Shown here: positions 22,669 to 35,514 of the stretch, piece after piece
Position numbering within the stretch: position 1 is the first letter of the stretch
Layout: every line of letters starts with the position of its first letter
Source: Nymphaea colorata
Lineage: Eukaryota > Streptophyta > Magnoliopsida > Nymphaeales > Nymphaeaceae
Assembly (NCBI RefSeq): GCF_008831285.2
Contig: NC_045142.1
Span: 2,795,001-2,859,000, forward strand
DNA length: 64,000 nt
Reading direction: 5' to 3'
Position numbers and translations under genes: made by a program
The notes under the pieces: generated by a model
Database searches by the model: none
What the model saw: the letters and a program-made list of their open reading frames with translations, nothing else
What the model was told of the DNA's origin: nothing

Positions 22669-25600
22669 TCACAGTTTTTGTTTCTTGGCAGTATCCTGCT
22701 TGATGCTCATAACCATATCCATTGCCATTTTTTGATGCTCGCGTGTTTGGGAGTGTAGGTCCAAACCCTCCACAGTTTCACAGTCAATCTGACAGATACG
22801 GCACCATCCCATACTGCTAGGCTTCCTTTTCCTTGGATGATCGATCTCATGCTGACGCATCAACTGAAGAAATAAAAAGATTCTCACAGCAATTGCAAAT
22901 TTTTTAGACAATAGAAATGAGGCGAAAAGAGAGTTTACTCACTGGATTATAGTGGTTGCCTTCTCCACGAAGAGACTCACCAACACCTAGATGAGGAGGC
23001 AAATTCGCTGAATAAAATGGCTCTCCAAATCGCAAATGGCTATGGGGATTCAACAGACCTGGTGATTCACCAAAACGTGGTCCAATAGGTTCACCACTTC
23101 GCAGATGGCCAGCAATGTCACGCCTCAACTGAAGAGGCAAACTGCCAGGACCAAACGGCTCACTGATAGCACCAAAACCAAGATCAGATGAAGGGAACGG
23201 TGGGAAACGGCCCTCAAAGTCACCCATTGGTGGTTTTCTGCCATGGAAATTGGAGATATCTTCAGATAAATTATATGACTTAGCACGCTCACCGATGGCC
23301 TCTTTTCCACCAAAATCATCTAAGGAGCGTGAAAGACCACCAGAACCAAGACGAGGTGATCCACCAATGAAACGCCTGGATAGACCACCAAATTCCCTTC
23401 CTGGGCTTCTTGGAAGACCATCAACGTGAGGACGGCCAAATTCTTGAACTGGTCGAAGAAAATCAGACCTAGAGCCAACTTGATCAGCTTTTCTATCAAA
23501 ATTATCACTGCTACTAGGAAATGAACCAAAAGGCCTTGGTGGAACTCCAGCAGCATCAACTTTAAGCCCAGAGTCACGTCCAAATCCATGGAGCCCACCT
23601 TCCATGTTCCTTGCATGTTCAAAGTTGATAGGACCACCTTGATGCCGTGAAGATGAAAAGTAATCATCATGTTGGGGTCCCCTTTCAACATCAAGATGAC
23701 CAGGGCGAGGAAACTTTCTAAGGTCTTCCTCAAACTCTTTCCGCTCGACATTTCGCTTGGATGGATCATGTGGGAATGACCTGAACTGTTCATCTGGCAA
23801 AGGTTTGAATGGTTCATCCAGTGGAGATTTGAACATCTCACCAGGAAGAGACTTGAATCGTTCATCTGGTAAACCTTGGGGAAATGCAGGTCCCTTGCCA
23901 GGCTGAAATACAGAAGCTTGGCCCATTAGTGGACGATCAGCTGATAAAGGTGGACGAATGTCTGGCTGCCAACCTTCAAAAAATCCAGCTCTTCGGCCTG
24001 GCAAACCATCAGCTTGTTCAACTGCACTTGGAGGAGGCCTGACTAGTTGACCATCAGGACCTCTCATAGGTCCATGAGGGATCACGCCACCTGGAGGATC
24101 AAAAGGGCCAGGGCGTGATGGCCCCATAGGCAGTCCTGCAGATGGATCCCTGGGGAATTTTGGGCCTGCAGCATGAGGTGGGAAGGCCTGTCCATGAGGA
24201 GGAATGGAGCTTTCAACTCTGCCAAAGGGCGGTGGTGGACCAGAAAAGTTATTGGGTTCATTACTTAAGGAAGTATGGGGTATAACTTGCTGCTTAGCAG
24301 GCAGCTGAAAATGATCAGGCATGACTTGTTGTGGTCCATGTTGGGAAAAGGTTTCAAATGGACCAGGGCCTTGAGGCCTATGACTTGGTGGGAACTGCCC
24401 CTGACCTGGAACTTGATGTGGTGGCTCTGGAAACCTCCTATCCAAATTAGGCCCCAGGGGCTGTTGTAATGGAGGCCGCTGAACTTGCATACCCCTTTCG
24501 CCATAAGGAGGGCCATGCTGAAGAGGGAATGGCTGAAACTGCCTGTCATTAGGTGCAGGAAAGGGATGGGCAGGCTGTGGAAAACTATTTGCTTGCATCT
24601 GACTCTGCTCCGGACGGACAAAGTGGCTCATTGTACGTGTTTCATCAGGAGGAGGAACGTGCTGGGAAAGTGGCAGCAAACTCCTCTCTGAGAAACCAGA
24701 TTGTGGTGCCTTCAGCTCGTGCATTGGACCTATGATGTGTGGATGATGCTGCAACATGGTTTTATCAGAACCACCAATTGCATGCTGCTGTGAAGACACA
24801 AAATTATTTCTTTCAGTTCCCTGAGGTAGAACACCATTTCTATCACGTCCTGGAAAAGCTTGTGACCCCCCAACTGCATCCTCCACTGGCTGAGGCCCAG
24901 AAGTTAACTTGTTTAACTCTGAATCTTTCTCAGGAGCCGAAAAAGTATGAGCAGACCCATTAACCTCCTGAGACTTCTGGGATTTTTGTGAATCTTCTGC
25001 ATCCTTCTCTTTATAAATATCATTGTCTTTTGTTTGAGTGAGATCAAGTGCATGCTCAGGATCTTCCCTATCCATGGGAACCTCTTGCTTTTCCTCTCCT
25101 TGGGTATCCTTGTCATACTTCAAGGCACCCTGTATGACTCCATTTGTATCTGGCTGATTACCAATATCTGAAGGTTCTAACAGCTTCTCAGGAGCATTCA
25201 CCTTTGAGGAAGCATTCTCATTTAGGTTACCATCACTAAATCCATGTAGCTCAGCATCCTTTTGAGGCATCAAAGAAGAATCAGAATCCTCAGAAACAGT
25301 ATGCTCCACAGACAACAGTTTTTTATCTGCAACATCACAACTTCCCTTCTCTTTGACATCCAAAGAGTCTACGCTGTTCAAAGATTTTGACACCTTACAC
25401 CCATTGTCATCATCATGTTTAGAATCTGATTTGTTGGTTCCTGCAGCATCTGCAGAAAAGGATTTAACACGTAAAGCAGGAGGCTCGGTGGCTTGATCCC
25501 GCATGGTTTCTTGCTTCATGTCAGCAAGCGTCGAAGTAGCTGCAACATTTGCCTGATTGAGAGTAGCACCAGATTGTGATCCTGCAGAAGAAGCGACTGA

Positions 25601-28225
25601 AGCTAGCTGACTGGAAGAATGTTGCATGGAAGAGAGTTGCTGCTGTTCAGGTATGAGCGAAGGATTTGTCCTTGGCATATTTTGGCCTGGAGAAGACTGT
25701 TGGCCAGTGTTAGACAACAGTGGCCTAATGGGGCCACGTGCATCCTGTCCCATGAGAAGTCCACCAGGAATTGGTTGTAAGAGCTGTTGTTGCACTCCAT
25801 GATTTTGCATAGGCCGGCCAACATGGTGCTGTGGAACTGCTCCTTGTGCAGCATTTGGGAATTGTTGTGGAGGTGTAGCCTGTGAGGGAGGCAAATTGTG
25901 GTTCATTGGGACCTGTGCCGGAGGATGCTGTTGGATAGCAGAAGGCCCATGTGGACGCAAAGGCTGCTGTGCTGTTAAGGGTGGGGCCTGTTGTTGTTGG
26001 TAGTTGTTCCCCATTTTGGGTGGTAGTCCAGGGTATAACTGGGGAGGCTGGGAATGCGCCTGTGGCTGTTGATGGAACTGTGTCACTGGCACCTGTTGCT
26101 GTGGTGGCGGTTGCATGCCTGGGTAAGCATGCCCTTGAGGAACCGGTTGAGCAGACTGCTGAGGTGCCATATGTGGCTGCTGCTGTGGAGGGGCATGCGG
26201 GTGATGAGCTTGCATGGGTGTCATGGCTGGTTGTTGGTGGTGTTGCATGGATCCATGAGATTGCAAGGGAGGATGTTGAGGCCGCATCTGCTGGGAAGGA
26301 AATTGATTAGGTACTGGCATCTGATGAGGAAGAGGTTGGTTTAGTGGCTGCTGTTGAACAGGCATCTGCATAGAATGCTGTTGAACTGAAGAATTCTGCT
26401 GGTGAAGATGCACTGGGACAGCCTGTTGCTGATGTTGGGGTTGTGGAACAGGAGTCTGGATTGCTTGGGGATAAGACTGATGAGCCGCCAGAGGATGCTG
26501 CATCTGTGGTTGATGCTGAGGATGTAGATTTGATTGTGGATACGGATGAACATGACCTTGTTGATGAGGAAACTGCTGATGCTGTAGCTGAGCAGGAGGC
26601 AGTTGTTGCTGCACATGCCCATAGGGTTGAGGCTGTGGATATGCGTGCTGATGAGCCTGGACTTGGGGTTGAGGATATGGGTGTTGCTGATGAGCATGAG
26701 AATGTGCAGGAGGATGGGGCTGTAACTGAGGCTGAGGCAAAACTTGTTGCTGTGGCAGTAAATGAGGCTGAGGTTGCGGTTGCGCTTGTTGTGAGTGCAG
26801 CTGAGGCTGAGGTTGAGGCTGAGATTGAGGCTGAGCCTGATGCAGTGGTTGAGGCTGTGGCTGTGGCTGTGGCTGTGGCTGTGACTGAGGCAGTGGCTGA
26901 GGCTGCACTAGTGCCTGTGCCTGTGGCTGTCCTTGCACCTGGGCCTGTGGTTGTTGTGATGCAGATTGCAACTGTGATTGTGCCTGAGGTTGTAGTTGCG
27001 ACTGTGTCTGTGGCTGTGGCTGTGGTTGTGCCTGTGGCTGTGGTTGTGCCTGTGGCTGGTTGGCCTGAGATTGTTGATGAACAGCAGGTTGTGCCGGTGG
27101 TTGCCCATGTGTGTGCACTTGTGGTTGAGCATTAGCCTGTACATGAGTCTGCTGCAAATGAGGAACTATTTGAGGCTGACCATGTGAATGAGGCTGAGGC
27201 TGAGGCTGAGGCTGTGGCTGTAAATATGACTGTGCATTGGGTTGCCCCTGAGGTTGAGTCTGCAAGTGTGGCTGATACTGTTGAACATGTTGCTGATATT
27301 GGTCATATTGCACAAAGTGCTGGTGATATTGTTGATATTGAGGATATTGTTGATAGTATTGCTGATATTGTTGATACCACTGCTCTGGAGTTGGTACCAC
27401 AGAAGAGGGTTGGGATTGAACAATCGTAGAAGCCTGACTCTGATCCGTGACAGTCTGAGCAGCAGCAGCTTGGTTAGTGGTTCCACCAGCTTGTGGGGCA
27501 CTTGCAGCAACAGCCTGGTTTGGTTCCACGGCTGCTGTTGATGTAGCTGGAGCCTGACCACCCTCCTGTTGCAAAGGCTGTGTTCCCTGTAAACAAGATT
27601 ACAAATACTTCAATAGAGAACATAGCAGACAAAAAAGGTCCGGCAAGTTCTGAGGAAACTTACTGGACAATTCTGAGCATGTTCCTGCACTTGCCGGTGA
27701 ACAATCTGTGTCCCACACCTATTGCACACAACAGGGGATGAGCCATAAGGGCAACTTGTACAATGTGTTGTGCACTCAGAAAAGGAACCCTGCCATGTGC
27801 AACCACTCCTGTGATAAAGACAATACACTGGTATACGTCCTATAGCCTCAGCAATTGACTTGTTTGATTCTATAAGGGGCTGCAAACATTTAGTTTATGA
27901 AATGACAGAGTATCAGAAATTGTAATAGATGCTAAAGACGTTCTAAATAATGCCACATTAGATCAAAACAAGTGAGAACACTAACAACATGGCTTAAGTG
28001 TTTGTGCCTTTGCCATACCTTCGCATCTGCTTCTGTCACAAGATAGCCATCATAAGGGCAAGCCCTTGTGGTGCTCACAATGTATGTTAAGCAAGGTTTG
28101 CAATAAAGATGAGTGCACTGTGTTTGTATAGCTTCATTAGGGTAGACCAGCTGACGACAAACAGGACAAAAATATTCTCCAGGAAGTGACTGAATATTCG
28201 GTATGCACTCGTTATCAAATCCCAT
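22669..28225 (-). CDS. RING / TRAF-like zinc finger / Pro-Gln-rich / C2H2 protein, 1753 aa
   Basis: Four coding exons on the minus strand: 28225-28019, 27879-27664, 27586-22943 and 22863-22669, all joined in phase 0. Residues 20-59 form a RING with C20, C23, C37, H39, C42, C45, C56 and D59, the C3HC3D type of TRAF and NRDP1 ligases. Residues 89-140 are a TRAF-like zinc finger (C89, C96, C105, H108, C109, C112, C121, C124, H136, C140). A body of about 1550 residues follows, first extremely Gln/Pro-rich (QPQPQ, QQ, HQ runs), then Ser/Lys/Glu-rich, then Pro/Gly/Phe/Arg-rich. The last exon gives a matrin-type C2H2 finger (C1710, C1713, H1726, H1732) between basic clusters (RKRK, KKQK). Plant homologues begin with a near-identical MGFDNECI, which sets the start although the frame stays open upstream. 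E3 ligase activity and a nuclear, RNA- or chromatin-linked role are inferred from domains only. Confidence 0.93.
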
Positions 28226-31200
28226 TTTTTTCAACAGATAAATAACCTTCAACAACCATGCTCTGAACCAGCCAACATCTGACTTGAACAATAAAGGGAA
28301 CTGGCTTCAGCAAACTTCTTCGACTTCTGATATGCCCCTGTACGAAACAAAAGGGCAATCCAATATAGGAGGACTACATGGAATCAGCAGAACTCACATC
28401 AGATAGCTGGTCAGACATTCTAAAGTAGCCAGTCATACCAATAAAAGATACATATATGTCCACACACACACACACACAGACAAGCACATGTATATGTGGA
28501 TATGCAACCTACAAGACAATACTGTCCTGAAAACATGACAAAGAGATGAGAAAGAGGGGAAAAAAAGAAAGAAAGAGATGGAGAACAAATTAAACATATA
28601 AAAAATGAACCACAGAGTGAATAACCTTTAGAAGAGAAAGGCGTCCACCATGCCACAAAAGTAAGAATTTTATTGCTTCACATACAGCGATTGATCCCTT
28701 CAGAAACAATTAGGTTCCACTAGGAACATCAAGTGACCATAGGAACAAACAGCAAAGTGCCCATAAAATATATATAGAATCTGCTGAAATTCCTATATAG
28801 TATGACACATAGTGCAAAAGGGTTTACTCATTCTCCAACCTAAAAAAAAAAAACAGAACACCCAGTGTATGCCCAGCACAACAGCTTAAGAGACATCGAC
28901 TTGAACAGAATTTCTCGATGCTTCTGATTGATAGACACAATCAGGAAAATGGCCCCTACACCTCTGACACATGTTTTCTCTCGATAAATGGAAAACCAAT
29001 TCACCCATTCAACTCTCAATAAGAAAGATATTGTTCAACGCCTACAGAGAAATCATGTTTCCCAGCAAGGGGATGTTGTCAATTAATTCCATATCAAACG
29101 GCCTTCCAAAATCATGTCATAGTAGAAGGAAATTCAGCAAGTCATCAATTCACGATAACTAACAGTCCTACAACATGAGAAATATCCACTTTCACAGGTT
29201 CAAACTACAACTACATACATATGAATCTCTGAAGGGCCAAAACAACACTGAGAAGGGAATATACAACATCACAAGAAGGTGTCACCTACCACTCGAAAAG
29301 ATAAAGTAAAACTTGGCAATTGGCATTGAGTAGAGCTCTAAACAAAGTAACTAAAAGAGCCATCACACATTCCAAGAATCAAGTCAACCAATAAACTAAA
29401 AAACTTCAGTTGATGAAACAGAAAAATTTGCATATCTGAAAGCCCAAGTACCATAACAGATCTGCCCTTGATAAGAAATTCCTAGAAATGGAAGCTCCAA
29501 TAGAATGTCCTAAATAAGCCCCCCATCATTCCCTTACATTATGCACAATCCATGAAAGCATCCAAGCTTGCCCTTATATTGCATCATCCATCTAAATCCA
29601 AATTACAAAAAGGCAACAACAGTATGCCTAAAGGAGTGATAAAACCTCATTCTATGGCAGAAAAATAGGATTTCTCATGCAACCAGAAGCGTTTGTTTCC
29701 CTTTTCTAGAACAAAATGAAGCATAGCTATAATTACGTACTTTTAGATCCAGTCCTATCACCAATCACCAGAACCATGCCATGAAAACAACGGAAAGCAA
29801 GCTTCAGACACCCTAGCCTGATTACGTTTTAAACTTTTAACTATGGGAAGCATGCTATTTAAACACCCTCTTGTGCAGGGTTAACAGGTACAAATAACAG
29901 AGCCTTTAATGTTTTCTTTTATAACAGATACATTATTCCACTTCCAGCAGAAGAAGGGGAAAAAGTCTATGTTCTAAATTCTTAATGTGTTTGGCAGCCC
30001 AGGATACCAATTCTAGGAAAGCTTTACACCTGTTTGGCGCAACAAGAGAAAGATTTGGATAAAAAGATTATCATTCACACATTCCCACACAAACAGCAAG
30101 CCAAAAATATCATTGCAGTCATAAAAGTTTCATGAGGTCTGGTATTACGTTATCTTGACTGGACCCACTGGATCCAGCATTAGCAAAGCTTCTAAACAGG
30201 GTAACCACTAACCAGCCAATACATCTGTTGCAATGTAGGCCCAACTAGCTGATAACATTACCATTTACCCCCAAAACTATTGCCCATGGCATAGAAGTGG
30301 CAATACTGCCATTCCAGTTCTGCGGCTTGAGGATATTATACACATTCTTGCCTGCTAAACTATTTACCGTCTTTCAAATTGATTCCTAAGCATCAGCTGA
30401 AGTTGCTGAGCTGCAGTAAGGAAGCTCCACTAAACCAACAACATATAAAAATCAGAAGATATGACTCAATTGTTCTAGAAAATAGCAATCTGATTAAGTA
30501 ATACAAGCAAGTACGCTCTATGCCTTTAGAGTAATAACAAAAGGGCCGCCTATAAATCAGTAAAAGACCCTTTTGTTGCAAAAGTTTTAAAGAAACACCA
30601 ATTTGTGAAAAATTTCATTGATGCATCTCCCATTAAAGGAGAACATAAGAGTGAAAATATGTTCAGACAAGAAATTCAGGAAATGACAATAAATAGGTAA
30701 TGAAATTAACCAACAAGAATAAAAAGCCAGCTAATTCCTGGTTCTGAATGAACCACCGACATCTCTCACAAGCTGATTCGCACACCAAGAAATCTATCGA
30801 ACGTTACCACATATTTTCAAATGAAAATAGGAAAGAGTGACTCATGTGTCAGCATAAATTTTCACTCGATAATCCATTATCTGTGTAAACTGTAAAGTAT
30901 CTTGTTGTAAATGAAAAAAATACGGTGGAATTGTCCATATGTAACATCATAAATTGGGAAGCAGACAAACAAAAAAGCATGCAAAGCATCCGGAACCCTA
31001 ACTCACTTTTGGCCGAAGGTCAGTCACCCACTCACAATTGATCAGTAACAGAACTTTTGAATATGTCGACCCAATGCCAACTAAAACTATATGATAAATA
31101 TTGAGAACAACAAGTTAATTTCAAGCAAGTGACAAGAAACAGCGACCAATCCCAAACAAAGCTCCCCCATAAGGGACCTATTAATCGAACATGAGCCCAA

Positions 31201-31642
31201 TCACTTAACCACCATGATAGAATCCCGGAGCAGCACGTGAACAACTTATAGTTGAACATAAAACTCCAATTGATTCCTCGCGAGGAAAAAAAAACCAGGA
31301 GTGCACATGACCAAACTACCCATCTACAACTCAAACCTATAAGCAAAGACGCGAACAAAAGGAATCTACCGCGAATAAAGGCGGTGCAAACACTATCAGT
31401 TCTAGGGTTATCCCTAGGTCACTGGGAAATTAGCAACATAGTCAAGAACCACAACAGCGGCGACAACAGAAACGAGGAAAACACCAAGCATCATAACCAA
31501 TGAGAGCGGCGGAAGAAAAGAGCGGAGAACGATGAGAAGGAGGAGAAGGCACAGGGTTTACCTGGACGACCTGGTCTTGCTGCGGACACTCCGAGACGAA
31601 GACGACGACGATGCGGAAGTGTATTCCGAGCGGTGGCCTCGC
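28226..31642 (-). other. Inferred 5' leader with a ~3.3-kb leader intron of the RING/Q-rich gene
   Basis: No coding sequence is seen between the start codon at 28225 and about 31.6 kb. A strong donor, CCAG|GTAAAC, lies at 31562/31561 on the minus strand, just downstream of a TATA box, and acceptor-like TTCAG sites lie near 28.26-28.28 kb. This would give a leader exon of about 60 bases and an intron of about 3.3 kb. Large leader introns are common in plant regulatory genes. The exact acceptor is not determined from sequence. Confidence 0.5.
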
Positions 31643-31653
31643 TTTTTATATAG
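31643..31653 (-). promoter_or_regulatory. TATA box for the RING/Q-rich gene
   Basis: CTATATAAAAA on the minus strand (31653-31643) matches the plant TATA consensus and lies 80 bases upstream of the GTAAAC donor proposed for the leader exon. A second, weaker TATA-like site (CTTATAAAG, minus) lies near 31780. The transcription start would be about 31615-31620. Confidence 0.5.
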
Positions 31654-34167
31654 TCCACGCCCAGGGACCGAGCGGTGGTATGTCTCCTCCTCGATTGCCT
31701 GGTGCGTCGCTGGAAGACAGCGGCCGCAGGGTGCCTAGTGTGCGTCAGAAACTGGAAATGGAGACAGCGGCTGGAGGGTACTTTATAAGAGGTAGCCCTA
31801 ACCGGCAATTTTCTTTTCTTTTTGACGGAAAGTTCAGGGTATTTTTTCCCCCGCGTTTGATGCGGGAGACACGACCCCATGGAAAACGCACCGGTTCCCC
31901 GAACCAGCCAGGACATTAATCGACCCGATCCGATCCCGCCCGGCCTTCGAGAAACAAAATTAAAAAATCATGGATCACTCTTGTAGAAAGCGGCACAGAG
32001 ATCATTTAGAAAATAAAGTGCATGAAAAAAAAAACGTATTAATAAATAAAACTTGCAATGCATTTTTCTTGACAACCTTATACATTATGAGAGATGTAAC
32101 AAAAAAAATAATAATTTCAACTTACTTACATAAAAAATTGGTAGAAGCCACTTACAACATTTCTACCAACCACCCAAAACAATAAATCTCAGAACGGATT
32201 GAATGGTACTCCGTCGTAGGTAAATCAAAGATACATAACAAAACAAATTACTTACAGACTCTAAACATAAGGAAACTAAAAAAAAAAAAAATCATTGGGT
32301 CTCACCGATGCACAAAAAAATTGTCAAAATAAATCAATGTTGTTAAAGTGTATTGATAGGCTAAACTTAAAAAACAACACGCAGCCAGCACCATAATGTG
32401 TGATGATGCATAAGTATGACGACAAAAAAATGTCACGTGAATAATATATATAAAAATAATGCTAAATGTAAAAAATAATAATCTAGATAACATGAAATTA
32501 ACATAAAAATGATCAGCATTAATTTAAGGTTAGTTCTTAATAAGAAAACGTGTTATATGCCTTACATTCGGATGTCTATTGTCAATCAATGCAGCTATAT
32601 CATTTATTTGTCGATATCATATATATGAAAAAGCATGAGTTTAGTTATTATATTACCATGCTGGCTTGGTAGAGGCGTGCTTTGTTGATACTTCATGTTA
32701 ACAACTTATTTTAGGCATAGTTAACAAATATATAAGAAGTATTCACCTCCATCTGCATTGGAACTCAATTTCCTTATATACATAATGAATCTTTGATCTC
32801 TCTCTATCTCATAACTGACCTCCCAATCCCAAAAAAAAAAAAAAAAAACGAGTCTACACATATTCAACAAGGGGAAACTTAAAACCAAACTAAGAACTAA
32901 GAAAATGGAATAAGAGAGGCGAAAAAAATAAGAATAAGCAGATCCAAGTGTTCATCATAGACTAGGGATGGTCTAATGGTATCCAGAGATTCCAAAAGAT
33001 ATCATTCTTGGTGAAATATTAAAAACGTTGTTTTTTTTTGTTTGTAAAAATCTTTACTGTTGCCCATGAAAGTAAATTGATTTTAAATTTTTAAAATAAA
33101 TATATTTGTAACACTGGAGAAACCGTTTGAAGCGATTAATTTGTTTAGAAGTCAAAATCCAACATGACAAGACAAATTATAATTCTTAACATACAGTTTA
33201 CAACTTTTATTTGAAGAATACATTATCTTTGCATGGTTTGTAATACTTATGCCTTAAATTTACGAACATCAATAGAATTTTCTTATCCTCCCCTAACTAG
33301 CAAAACCAAAACCAACATGACAAGACAAATTATAACTCTCAATGTCGATCTCGTAATATTTGTTTGAAAATAGATGAAACTTAACAGGCTTTGTAGCGTT
33401 TGTGCCATTAATTTATGACGTCAGACTTTTATTCACCTTCATATCCATATATATATTTACAATTTAGAGAGATAATGCGGAACATTACATCCAAAAGATT
33501 GCAAAGTAGGCACATGGTAAGTCAAGTCAGCCTCTCGCATCTTAAATTTAAGGCGATCAAATGGCCCATATATGTACAACAAAAGTTGTTTTGTATCTTC
33601 CTTATAAAATATTTCATGCATATACAACATAATTAATGTGAAAATTTGAAACTTAATGTCTGCTGAATGACTAAATATTTAAAAGTATAACAACTCGACC
33701 CACTCTCGGACTTGGACCCTCGGTTCGACGGATCTTAACCCACTACCTAGCAGTTTCGGCTCTAACCCCAAAAAGGCTAAGCACTAAGACAACCTTCTCA
33801 TTAATATTTCATTTTATAAACTCTTGAAGATTTCATCACAATCTTAAATTAAATGTGGAACTAAACATTTGGAGCGTTACAATCCACCCCCCTTACCCTA
33901 AGTGGTGTCAATGGATTAATATCTAGTGGGATTGATTGTTAGTTTGAATCCATGCCTGGCGTGTTATGCTGCAAACGAATACGCAGCAATGCCTAGTTGC
34001 ATGCCATGCAAACACATCAAGTAGCGGGATTCTCTTCATGGTCATCCAACAACATGTTTACTAATAAGTGCATAGCAACCTATTATCATTTTCATGAGTT
34101 TAAATATATAATCAACATATACATTATTTTGCCCTCTTAAAATACACATAGATCTGGAGGCCGAGAG
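31654..34167. other. Gene-free stretch with repeat-derived sequence
   Basis: No supportable gene. A minus-strand frame at 31491-31916 overlaps the promoter and has no domain. At about 33690-33960 a GC-richer block with CCACCCCCCTTACC and AGTTTGAATCC resembles transposon-derived dispersed repeats of plants, but I cannot assign it to a family. The rest is AT-rich. Confidence 0.5.
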
Positions 34168-34618
34168 TAGGGCTGCACAACAAGTTGAGCCAACTTGGGT
34201 TCGACTCGAACTCGCTCGAAAAAATTTGTATAGTGCTTGACTCATTTATAAATGAGTCGAGTTCAAGCTTACAACGATACTCGAAACGATAAACGAGTCG
34301 AGTTAGAGTTTCAAGATTTCGACTCGCAAACTGGTACTCTATATAATATTGTCAAAACCGATTCGTTTTAACTTTTACGGTAAAAACAAAGTTTTACAAG
34401 TTACATAAGTTAAACGAGTGACACGCTTATACTAATTATGCTTACATGAGTTAACTCTTAAATGAGATAAATGAGTTAAATGAGTCGAGTGAGTCGAGCT
34501 CTAGCTTGCCATAAGGAGCTCGACTCAAGTTCGAGCCAAGCTCATGCTAAGTTTTTTTTAGTCGAGCTGAGCTTAAGCTGGCCAAGCTCGGGCTTGACTC
34601 GAATCGTGTGCAGCCCTA
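34168..34618. mobile_element. hAT-type MITE with 12-bp perfect TIR, 451 bp
   Basis: It begins TAGGGCTGCACA and ends TGTGCAGCCCTA, a perfect 12-bp inverted repeat of the TAGGGNTG type common in plant hAT MITEs. The subterminal regions repeat CGACTCG/GAGTCGAG motifs, reading inward from both ends. No transposase frame. The flanking 8-mers (GCCGAGAG and ACAAATAG) do not match, so either the insertion is old or the copy has been rearranged. Confidence 0.8.
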
Positions 34619-35514
34619 ACAAATAGTACTAATTTCGAGGTAGCATTTGGATGACACCATCAAAAGAGATCACCTTCTAGGAATTAGGTTTTATCATGAT
34701 ATGGTTTTTTAATCAAATTTTGAAGTTTTGTTTGTGTGTTTGAGTGGCACGCTTACAAAATGTGTGCTTGAGGGTTAGGCCCTTGGCCTTTTATTATCAA
34801 ACAGTGGGGATATTATACAACAATAAAAAGGGATCATGTACAACGATAGAGATCTAGGGTAGGAGAATGAGAGATAGAGAGAGATCCGACCATAATTCTA
34901 ACAATATATATAAATAAATAAATAAATAAATATATATATATATATATATAATCATAACTAGACCGTTTATTTGAAAAAAAAAGTATAATGATTTCTATAT
35001 TAGTCACCATTAAATTTTTCTAGATTTCTATATAATGATTTTATCCGCCTCATTCCAATTTTTGTTTAGCAGATACTTTTTCCATGACCTCACTTCTCCA
35101 GTTTTTGTTTGGTATTTATGTTTTGAAAAACCTCTGAAAACACCATTTTGTCAAATCTAAATACTTCATGCTCAATTTTCCACCGTTGAGAGTGCAACTT
35201 CTCCCATGCGGAAAGTCCAGCGGCTTACACTGGACTGGATCACTCAGTTATCCTAGATCCGATCCACTTGCTCATTTATCCAGGAAAAACGGCTTTGGAT
35301 ATGCGAGGTTTCTTCCCGTTTCCCCTTTGTTTATCGAGAGGCTTTTCCCCCGTTTGCATCCGACATTTTATTTTTTTTCCGAGCGGGAAATCGCAATTCT
35401 AGGTAAGAGGAAAGCAGCTTCCGTATTCTGACGGATCAGGTTGGGAGAGGGAGAGAGTTAGCGTATGTGGTCATGGCGGAGGAGTGGTTGAGAAGTTGAG
35501 TTTATCGTTGTTCC
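34619..35514. other. Upstream region of FLN1
   Basis: AT-rich sequence with an AT microsatellite (34925-34951) leads to the FLN1 5' region. An upstream open frame of 87 codons (35168-35431) lies just before the gene; part of it may be leader sequence, but it has no known domain and I do not call it a gene. No clear TATA box is seen close to 35.4 kb. Confidence 0.45.

Noticed and set aside
26443-27135. 230-codon plus-strand frame inside the RING/Q-rich gene
   Set aside because: It is the antisense of the CAGCC-type repeats coding the Gln/Pro tract; Val/Ala/Glu-only composition follows from the repeat.
28226-28291. Upstream in-frame Met of the RING/Q-rich gene at 28291
   Set aside because: Homologous plant proteins begin at MGFDNEC; the upstream residues look like leader sequence and contain acceptor-like TTCAG sites.
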